From Acetobacteraceae bacterium (GTDB lineage Bacteria > Pseudomonadota > Alphaproteobacteria > Acetobacterales > Acetobacteraceae), in the NCBI GenBank assembly GCA_003164135.1, contig PLSD01000082.1, positions 1 through 39,075 on the forward strand: a stretch of 39,075 bases of DNA. Direction: 5' to 3'. The first letter of the stretch is position 1, and the number at the start of each line of letters is the position of its first letter. The position numbers and the translations under genes are program-made. The notes under the pieces were generated by a model, which did not search any database, was not told where the DNA came from, and saw nothing but the letters and a program-made list of their open reading frames with translations. Positions 8,454-14,486 of the stretch are shown here, piece by piece.

Positions 8454-9686
8454 TCAGGTAGTAACCGGCGGCCGTGCGTGGAACAGTTTTCCGCGCTCGG
8501 CCCAGGTGACCACGCCCAGCCCCAGCACGCCGCACACGCAGAACCCGATGGACAGCGGCGCCAGCGTGCCATTGAAATTCTGGCCGATATACAGCCCGAT
8601 GAGCGCGCCGCCGAACATCACCATGAACCCCTGCACGGAGGCCGCCGTGCCCGCGATATGCCCCAGCGGCTCCATGGAAATGGCGCCGCAGTTGCCCCCG
8701 AGCAGGCCAAACCAGAACATCATGGCCGATTGCAGCAGGGCAAAGCGCAGCAGGGTGTCGTGCCCGCTTACCCCCAACGCCGCCTGCGCCAGCGCCACCA
8801 GAATGTAGCCAACTAGCGCCAGATGCGCCAAGGGCCGCATGCCGATGCGCTCCACCAGCCGCGCGTTGGTGAGTGCCGCCACCGCCATGCAGATGGAACA
8901 GGCGGCGAAAATCAATGGAAACAGTTTGGGCACATGGAATACCCCGGCGAACACCTGCTGCGCCGAATTGATGAAGCCGAGCCAGCCGCCCAGCAGCAGG
9001 GTTGAGGCGAGGGTGTAGCCGAGCGAGAAGCGGTTGCTCAGCGTCAGCCGCAGCGCCGCCGCTGCTTCGTGCCAGACGATCGGGCGGCGGTCTTCCGGGT
9101 GCTGCGTTTCGGGCAGCCGCAGCCCGGCCCAAATGGCGATCAGCAGGGCATACACGCCGAGGCCGATAAATATCACCGGCCAGGGGGCGACCAGCAGCAC
9201 CAGTTGGCCGAGCGAGGGGGCAAAAATAGGCGCCGCGAGGAAGACCATGAAGGAGAGCGAGTTCACCTGCGCCATGCGGCGGCCGGAATAGCAGTCGCGC
9301 ACGATGGAAACGGTGGCCACTTGTGCCCCCGCGGCGCCGAACCCCTGCGCCACGCGCGCGGCCAGCAGCCAGTGGAACCCGGGCGCCGCCGCCGCCGCGA
9401 AAGCGCATAATGCGTACAGGCCCAGGGCGAACAGTAGAATCGGCCGCCGGCCAAAGCGGTCCGCCGCCACGCCGTACAGCAACTGCGCCGCGCCGAACCC
9501 CAGTACGAAGGCGGTGATGACCCATTGGCGGTGATTGGCCACGGTCAGATGCATCGCGGCACCTATTTGCGCCAGCCCCGGCACCATCATGTCGATGGCC
9601 AGCGCCACCGTCGCCTGGATCAGCGCGATGCATGCCACGAACTCGCGGAAACTCATGCCGGGATGCGGCACGGTGGCTTCGTTCAA
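8454..9686 (-). CDS. Bcr/CflA-family MFS multidrug exporter
   Basis: This is a 12-helix major facilitator inner-membrane transporter of the drug:H+ antiporter type. MVPGLAQIG in helix 1, the loop motif GVAADRFGRRPIL between helices 2 and 3, and RVAQGFGAAGAQVA in helix 4 are the Bcr/CflA signatures. Such proteins export bicyclomycin, chloramphenicol or sulfonamide-like compounds, or sometimes cysteine. The longest open frame starts at 9779, but that would overlap the upstream gene by 74 bases and add an unlikely Pro/Ala-rich tail. A TTG at 9684-9686 preceded by GGAAG fits better (410 residues), and an ATG at 9656 (MSFREF) is the other candidate. It lies 20 bases after the TVP38-like gene and may share its transcript. 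Confidence 0.88.
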   Translation of the reverse strand: MNEATVPHPGMSFREFVACIALIQATVALAIDMMVPGLAQIGAAMHLTVANHRQWVITAFVLGFGAAQLLYGVAADRFGRRPILLFALGLYALCAFAAAAAPGFHWLLAARVAQGFGAAGAQVATVSIVRDCYSGRRMAQVNSLSFMVFLAAPIFAPSLGQLVLLVAPWPVIFIGLGVYALLIAIWAGLRLPETQHPEDRRPIVWHEAAAALRLTLSNRFSLGYTLASTLLLGGWLGFINSAQQVFAGVFHVPKLFPLIFAACSICMAVAALTNARLVERIGMRPLAHLALVGYILVALAQAALGVSGHDTLLRFALLQSAMMFWFGLLGGNCGAISMEPLGHIAGTAASVQGFMVMFGGALIGLYIGQNFNGTLAPLSIGFCVCGVLGLGVVTWAERGKLFHARPPVTT

Positions 9687-9705
9687 CAGTGGTTCTTCCG
9701 GGAGA

Positions 9706-10389
9706 CTAGGCGGCAATGCGGCGCGAGCGGCGGAGCAGGAGCATGCCCAGGGTCGCGGAGGCGATGAACATGGCGCCACCGAGCATCAGCATATGGGCGT
9801 GTGTTGGCGCGCTGCCCTGGCCGAACACGGCGAAGATGAGGGTTTGCGGAATAAACCCGATGGCCGAGGCGGCGAGGAAGGGCACGGCAGGGATGGAGGA
9901 CAGCCCGGCGGCGAGGTTGAGCAGGATATTGCTGCCCACCGGCATCAACCGCAGTGTCAGCGTCGCGATGAAGGGCTGCGCTGCCAAAGTGGTGTCGATC
10001 TGCCGGAGCACCTTGCCGAAATAGCGGCTGATAAAGTTCCGCCCGACGGCGCGCGCCCATATAAAGGTGAGGCTGCACGCCATAACCTGGCTGACCAGTG
10101 CGATGACGGTGCCGTACCAGGGGCCAAAGGCATAACCGGCGATGAAGGCTGGCACCTGGCGCGGCAGGCCGATGGCAGTAAGGAAGGTTGCCGCCAGCAG
10201 GAACATTGCCGGACCGCGGAACCCACCTTGCGCCAGGAGGTTCGCCAGCGTCGCCTGTGCCGAGGCGGCACCCAGCAGCGGCAGCGCGGCCGCCACCGCG
10301 ACCATGCCACACGCCATCAGTGCGGGTTTTATCGCCTTGGTCGCGGCAATGGCGGTAGGAGACCTCGCGCGGTTCATGCTGTCACTCAT
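9706..10389 (-). CDS. TVP38/TMEM64 (VTT/DedA) family membrane protein
   Basis: This 227-residue polytopic inner-membrane protein has about five hydrophobic segments. The VTT-domain signature is visible: TAIGLPRQVPAFIAGYAFG with the reentrant-loop Pro/Gly pattern (about 70-88), then RLMPVGSNILLNLAAGLSS (about 146-164) and GFIPQTL. DedA/VTT proteins act as lipid scramblases or flippases, including recycling of the undecaprenyl-phosphate carrier. That role is attractive here because the upstream gene is a polyprenyl-phosphate-type glycosyltransferase whose end it overlaps (10386-10389). Which lipid it moves cannot be told from sequence. The first residues are cytoplasmic and basic, with no signal peptide. 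Confidence 0.85.
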   Translation of the reverse strand: MSDSMNRARSPTAIAATKAIKPALMACGMVAVAAALPLLGAASAQATLANLLAQGGFRGPAMFLLAATFLTAIGLPRQVPAFIAGYAFGPWYGTVIALVSQVMACSLTFIWARAVGRNFISRYFGKVLRQIDTTLAAQPFIATLTLRLMPVGSNILLNLAAGLSSIPAVPFLAASAIGFIPQTLIFAVFGQGSAPTHAHMLMLGGAMFIASATLGMLLLRRSRRIAA

Positions 10390-11159
10390 GGTGTGGGATC
10401 AATATGTGGCAGTTTCCAGCGGCGTTGCAACCAGGCGACGCCGAACAGGTCGACAATGCCGACTTTCAGGCGGTCCCAGGTGCCGTAATGCGAGGCGCCG
10501 TGCGTGCGCTGGTGGTGGCGCACCGGTACCGAGACGACATGCCCGCCGGCGCGAATGAACAGTGCCGGCAGAAACCGGTGGATATGGTCGAAATGCGGCA
10601 GTTCCAGAAACGCCGCGCGGCGGAATAGTTTCAGGCCGCAGCCGGTGTCGGGGGTGCCGTCCTTCAGCAGGTAGCCGCGCACCGTATTGGCAATGCGCGA
10701 GCCCCAGCGCTTGGCTTCGTTGTCCTTGCGGGTGACGCGGTGCCCGGCGATGAGTACCGGCTTTGGCCCGGTGGCTTCGGCTTTCAATGCCGCGTCCAGC
10801 ATGGCGGGAATATCCGCCGGGTCGTTCTGGCCGTCACCGTCCAGCGTGGCGATGAACACGCCGCGCGCGGTTTTGACGCCGGTAATCACCGCGGCGCTCT
10901 GGCCGCAGCTTTGGCGGTGGCGCACCCGCACAAGCGTGGACAGCTTGGCGGCGATATCGGCCAGGATTTTCGGGCTGGCGTCGGAGCTGCCGTCATCGAC
11001 GTAGATGATTTCGTGCTCAATCCCCGCCAGCGCGGCGGTGATCGCGGCGATCAGAGGCGGGATATTCTCCGCCTCGTTATGCACGGGCACCACCACGGAA
11101 ATAAGTGGCGTACCCGGAACGGTTTCAGGCAGGGTGAGGAATTTGGGTTCGATGTTCAT
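10386..11159 (-). CDS. GT2 glycosyltransferase, dolichyl/undecaprenyl-phosphate mannosyltransferase type
   Basis: This 257-residue GT-A enzyme begins its catalytic domain with ISVVVPVHNEAENI. It then shows EIIYVDDGSSDAS (nucleotide-binding Asp), a Gly-rich GQSAAVITGVKTARG and the metal-binding LDGDGQNDP motif. This pattern is that of DPM1-like enzymes that load a sugar on a polyprenyl phosphate carrier. No C-terminal GtrA-type or other transmembrane helices are present, so it would act at the membrane as a peripheral protein. A longer start at 11168 exists, but the ATG at 11157-11159 forms an ATGA overlap with the stop of the upstream kinase homologue and is preferred. It is the middle gene of a minus-strand operon (kinase homologue, GT2, VTT protein), which suggests lipid-linked sugar modification. 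Confidence 0.87.
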   Translation of the reverse strand: MNIEPKFLTLPETVPGTPLISVVVPVHNEAENIPPLIAAITAALAGIEHEIIYVDDGSSDASPKILADIAAKLSTLVRVRHRQSCGQSAAVITGVKTARGVFIATLDGDGQNDPADIPAMLDAALKAEATGPKPVLIAGHRVTRKDNEAKRWGSRIANTVRGYLLKDGTPDTGCGLKLFRRAAFLELPHFDHIHRFLPALFIRAGGHVVSVPVRHHQRTHGASHYGTWDRLKVGIVDLFGVAWLQRRWKLPHIDPTP

Positions 11160-12256
11160 GGGGACCATTCAGCCGTGGCATTAAGGCGTATATGTGGCTC
11201 AAATCCGTCAAGAAGCAGATCGCGCCCGCCGAATCCGCCTGGTTTCAGTAAAAAATTGTAATCGCCGGCGCCGAGCCAGCGGAGCCCCACCACGGCGGCC
11301 CCGGTGGTCAGGTGCGTTACCCCCAGCCGGTCCAGCACGGCGCTGGCGGTATCGTTGCCGGTGACCACAAACCTCCGCACCCCGGCCGCGGCCAGCCCGG
11401 CGGCGATTTCCGCCAGCAGCGCCGCCACCGGCAGATCCCGGCGCAACCGGTCCGGTGCGCCGGACGCGGCGATAATCATTGGCGCCCCGCTTTGCGCGGC
11501 GGCCCAGGCCAGCGCCTCCGCCACCGGATCGGCCCCGGCGAAATCCAGTTGCAGAAACGGCAGCACATGCCGCGCGGCGCCAAGCTGGAACAGGGTCTGC
11601 CGGTCCACGGCGCCAGAGAGGATCGCCAGCCGCCCGCCAGGTGCCGCCGGCTCGTCACCGCCCTCGCCAGGGCACAGCCAGGCGGGACCGCCGGTTAGCG
11701 CCTGCGACTCCACCGCCATGGCAATGGCGGCGCATTGCGCCATGTCCACCGCATCCAGCAGCGCCAGCGCCGCGCCTTGCTCTTTGAACGCCGCCAGCTT
11801 GCGCCGGATCGCGGGTACCCCGGCCGCCGCCACCTCATGCGGCACAATCCCCACACGTCCGGAAAGTGCTGCGCGCAACGCATGGTGCAAATTCACCACC
11901 AGCCGGCCGTCCTGGAACAAATGCCCCTGGTATACGGTGCGCCCCTGCGCCGGGGCGGCAAAACTCGCCGCCATGAAGCCGGTACCCGCCTGTTCAATGA
12001 GACAATCCAGCACCGGCGCCAGCGCATCAATCGCGGGAGCGGACTCCTGATTGCCGAAGCTGAAAAACCGCCGTCCGGTGTCCGTCCGCAACGCCGCCGC
12101 CGCCTCGCGCGCCGTCAACGTCAAACCAACCGGCGCCAGAACCCCGCCCGGCGAATGGCTGCCACGCGCTACCGCGCAGCCCGCCCCCCAGGCGCAAGCC
12201 AGCGCAACGGCGTCCTGCAACGTCCAAGCCAGGGAAGACGGACTTATTTGCGGCAT
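11156..12256 (-). CDS. Divergent four-carbon acid sugar kinase (OtnK/DUF1537) homologue
   Basis: OtnK-type kinases phosphorylate 3-dehydrotetronate and related acids with ATP. This 366-residue protein keeps much of the fold. It has GRTVYQGHLF (about 108-117), a VGIVPHEVAAAGVPAIRRKL-type segment near residue 135, a TGGPAWLC version of the TGGSGL motif, the nucleotide-binding RRFVVTGNDTASAVL (about 301-315) and the KPGGFGGRDLL end. What is missing is notable: the family N terminus normally starts with an ADDxTGA substrate motif and a KxDST-like motif, and neither is recognisable here. The protein is also shorter than the usual roughly 420 residues. It may be inactive or have a new substrate. 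It overlaps the GT2 start by 4 bases, so its role is probably linked to that glycosyltransferase. Confidence 0.72.
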   Translation of the reverse strand: MPQISPSSLAWTLQDAVALACAWGAGCAVARGSHSPGGVLAPVGLTLTAREAAAALRTDTGRRFFSFGNQESAPAIDALAPVLDCLIEQAGTGFMAASFAAPAQGRTVYQGHLFQDGRLVVNLHHALRAALSGRVGIVPHEVAAAGVPAIRRKLAAFKEQGAALALLDAVDMAQCAAIAMAVESQALTGGPAWLCPGEGGDEPAAPGGRLAILSGAVDRQTLFQLGAARHVLPFLQLDFAGADPVAEALAWAAAQSGAPMIIAASGAPDRLRRDLPVAALLAEIAAGLAAAGVRRFVVTGNDTASAVLDRLGVTHLTTGAAVVGLRWLGAGDYNFLLKPGGFGGRDLLLDGFEPHIRLNATAEWSP

Positions 12257-12466
12257 TTTGTCATCGTCCGGTCATCAACATACGCAATAAATGGCACGGC
12301 CCACGCCGCGCATCCAGATCGCGCGGTGCAAAAAAGTTTCAACGCCGTAAACCCTGGCTTTAATTGTTTTCCGGCCTTGGCTTGGCTAAGGGGCGTCGCT
12401 ATAAGCCCGCTCAACCACGGGGGTCAGTTGCGGCCCGCCTGAATAGAATTGAAGGACACGGACGGC
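12257..12466. promoter_or_regulatory. Divergent promoter region between the kinase homologue operon and dksA
   Basis: About 210 bases separate the divergent starts at 12256 and 12467, and no gene is seen inside. The middle is locally AT-richer (AAAAAAGTTTCAA near 12330 and TTTAATTGTTTTCC near 12360), which suits promoters in both directions, but I cannot assign a specific -35/-10 pair. GAAGGA at 12451-12456 is the ribosome binding site of dksA. Confidence 0.4.
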
Positions 12467-12883
12467 ATGCTAATTTCGTTGCCACCGGACTACCGGCCCT
12501 CGGATACCGAGGAGTTCATGAACCCCATGCAAACCGAGTACTTCCGCCAGAAACTGCTGCGCTGGCGGGCGGAGCTGGTGAAGGAAGCCAATGGAACCCT
12601 CGCCTCGCTGGGTGAAGGCGGCATCCTGGAAGCAGACATCGCCGACCGCGCCAGCGTGGAAACCGACCGCGCCCTCGAACTGCGCACCCGCGACCGGGCT
12701 CGCAAACTCATCGGCAAAATCGACCAGGCCCTCGCGCGCATCGAAAACGGCAGCTACGGCTACTGCGAGGAAACCGGCGAACACATCGGCCTGCGCCGCC
12801 TGGAAGCCAGACCTATCGCTACCCTCTCCATCGAAGCTCAGGAACGCCACGAACGCATGGAACGCGTCCACCGGGACGACTAG
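12467..12883 (+). CDS. dksA: RNA polymerase-binding transcription factor DksA, single-Cys form
   Basis: DksA enters the secondary channel of RNA polymerase and, with ppGpp, resets transcription of rRNA and amino-acid genes. The 138-residue protein has the coiled coil with the tip motif DIADRA (Asp57, Asp60, Ala62), matching the DxxDxA of E. coli DksA. The globular end reads YGYCEETGEHIGLRRLEARP and then LSIEAQERHE. Only Cys100 of the usual four zinc-binding Cys residues remains; Thr, Ser and Ala replace the others. Cys-poor DksA proteins are common in alphaproteobacteria, so this is a lineage trait rather than damage. The frame could start at a TTG at 12449, but GAAGGA 10 bases before the ATG at 12467 favours the shorter form. 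A large hairpin follows the stop directly. Confidence 0.9.
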   Translation: MLISLPPDYRPSDTEEFMNPMQTEYFRQKLLRWRAELVKEANGTLASLGEGGILEADIADRASVETDRALELRTRDRARKLIGKIDQALARIENGSYGYCEETGEHIGLRRLEARPIATLSIEAQERHERMERVHRDD

Positions 12884-13024
12884 AGACTATTCCAGAAGCC
12901 ACTCTGGCGGCCGTCTTGCGGCGATTTTTTGCGCTCCGGTGCTCACGTACTGAAGTACGCTGCGCTCCGGTGCTCAAAAATCCCCGCTATACGACTCACC
13001 AGAGCGACTTCTGAAACAGTCTCT
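12882..13024. repeat. Long imperfect inverted repeat after dksA
   Basis: Outer arms of 26 bases at 12882-12907 and 12999-13024 pair at about 22 positions (AGAGACT..TTCCAGAAG..CTCTGG against its complement). Inside, GCGCTCCGGTGCTC occurs twice, at about 12930-12943 and 12962-12975, flanking CGTACTGAAGTACG. That allows a nested cruciform. The left arm starts inside the dksA stop codon. The element lies between convergent genes (dksA plus, CBS protein minus) and may end transcription from both sides. It could also be a mobile palindromic repeat. Confidence 0.7.
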
Positions 13025-13038
13025 ACCCCCGGACCGGG

Positions 13039-14325
13039 CTATGTTGCGTCCCGGGCGATGCGGACGCGTTCCACGCGGCGGCCGTCCATGAGGAGGACGT
13101 CGAATTTCCAGTTGCCGAACACGATGGCGTCGCCTTTGCGTGGGGGGCGTTGCAGCAGGGCGAGGATGAGGCCGCCGAGGGTGTGGTAGGAGCCTTCCGA
13201 GGGCAGGCCGGGCAGATGCAGGCGGGCTTTTATTTCGTCGACGGGGGTGAGGCCGTCGAATTCGTAGAAGTCGGCTTCGGGCGAGTCGGTGCCTTCCTTG
13301 GGGCCGGTGTCGTCGGCGTCGCCGACGATGGCTTCGAGCACGTCGGCGGCGGTGACCATGCCCTCAAAACTGCCGTATTCGTCGAGCACGATGGCGATGC
13401 CCAGGCGGTCGGATTTGAGGCGCTCCAAGGCTTCCAGAGCAGAAACTGAATCAGGTATGGCCATGGGCTGGCGCAGGGCGGCGGCGAGGGAGAAGTCCTT
13501 GCCGTCGAGCACGCGGTCGAGGATGTCTTTGGCTTGGACAATGCCGGCGACGTTATCGATGGCGCCGTCGCAGACCACGAAGCGTGAGTGCGGGGCGGCG
13601 CGCAGGGTGGCGATAATGGCGGCGCGGGGCGCGGTGCGGTCGATCCAGGTGATTTCCGTGCGTGGGGTCATGATGGCGCGGACGGGTTTGTCGGCCAGGC
13701 GCAGCACGCGTTCGATGATGTCGCGTTCCTCGTTTTCCAGCACGCCGGTTTCCGCACCTTCGACCAGCATGGCTTTGAGTTCTTCCTCGCTCATGGCGCG
13801 GCGGTCCTCGCCGGGCGGGCCGAACAGGCGCAGCACCAGCGTGGTGGTGGCGCCCAGCAGCCAGACCACCGGCGTTGTCACCGCCGCCAGAATTGACAGC
13901 GGCTGCGCGATGACGGCCGCCACGCGCTCCGGGTGGCGCAGCGCCAGTTGTTTGGGCACCAGCTCGCCGAACACCAGGGTGAAGAAGGTAATCGCCAGCA
14001 CGGTCAGCCCCAGCGCCAGCGGATCCGCGTAAGGCGCGATCATCCGCACCTGTGCCAAGTGCAGCGACAGATGGCTGGCCAGTTGCGCGCCGCCGAACAC
14101 GCCGATGAGAATGCCGATGAGCGTGATGCCGAATTGCGAGGCCGGCAGAAAGCTCTGCGGGTTATCCGCCAGCACCCTTGCCCGCGCCGCGCCGCGCAGG
14201 CCCTGGCGTTCCATCAGCGTGAGCATGGCCCGCCGGGCGGAGACCAGCGCCAGCTCGCTTAGGGCAAAAGCACCGTTGAGCAATATGAGAATGGCCAGAA
14301 TGAGCAGTTGCAACGCGAGAGTCAT
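13039..14325 (-). CDS. CorC/HlyC-type membrane protein with DUF21 and CBS domains
   Basis: This 428-residue inner-membrane protein has three domains. The N-terminal DUF21/CNNM transmembrane domain covers about residues 1-180: four hydrophobic segments, NGAFALSELALVSAR in helix 1 and FGELVPKQLALRHPE in the third. A CBS pair follows (about 205-330), with MTPRTEITWID and DRLGIAIVLDEYGSFEGMVTAADVLEAIVGD. The C-terminal CorC_HlyC domain (about 345-425) contains FDGLTPVDEIKARL, YHTLGGLIL and the final RVERVRI. Such proteins bind ATP-Mg through the CBS pair and are linked to Mg2+/Co2+ efflux; the old hemolysin name is historical. AAGAGGG just before the ATG supports the start. It converges on dksA across the long inverted repeat. 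Confidence 0.92.
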   Translation of the reverse strand: MTLALQLLILAILILLNGAFALSELALVSARRAMLTLMERQGLRGAARARVLADNPQSFLPASQFGITLIGILIGVFGGAQLASHLSLHLAQVRMIAPYADPLALGLTVLAITFFTLVFGELVPKQLALRHPERVAAVIAQPLSILAAVTTPVVWLLGATTTLVLRLFGPPGEDRRAMSEEELKAMLVEGAETGVLENEERDIIERVLRLADKPVRAIMTPRTEITWIDRTAPRAAIIATLRAAPHSRFVVCDGAIDNVAGIVQAKDILDRVLDGKDFSLAAALRQPMAIPDSVSALEALERLKSDRLGIAIVLDEYGSFEGMVTAADVLEAIVGDADDTGPKEGTDSPEADFYEFDGLTPVDEIKARLHLPGLPSEGSYHTLGGLILALLQRPPRKGDAIVFGNWKFDVLLMDGRRVERVRIARDAT

Positions 14326-14486
14326 GCCCTCTTTGTACGCGCATTTTGCAAAAATTGCAGCTTCGCAATCCTACGAAAATTTCACTTTGCCACAATCACG
14401 ACACATTCGTGCCCAGACCCCGCCGCTTTAGGTAACCATACATTGCGGCGTGCGAGGCTTGTCTCGCTCATATCCGGACCAGCACC
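14326..14486. promoter_or_regulatory. Divergent promoter region of the CorC-like and GH17-GT2 genes
   Basis: The 161 bases between the divergent starts include an AT-rich part around 14340-14400, with TTGCAAAAATTGCAGCTTCG (TTGCA half-sites) and TCCTACGAAAATTTCAC. The half-site pair TTGCA..TTGCA could bind a regulator, but no family-specific operator is recognised. No gene is seen. Confidence 0.35.

Noticed and set aside
13039-14325. Hemolysin toxin, from the HlyC-like label of this family.
   Set aside because: The DUF21-CBS-CorC architecture is that of Mg/Co efflux-linked membrane proteins; no toxin feature is present.
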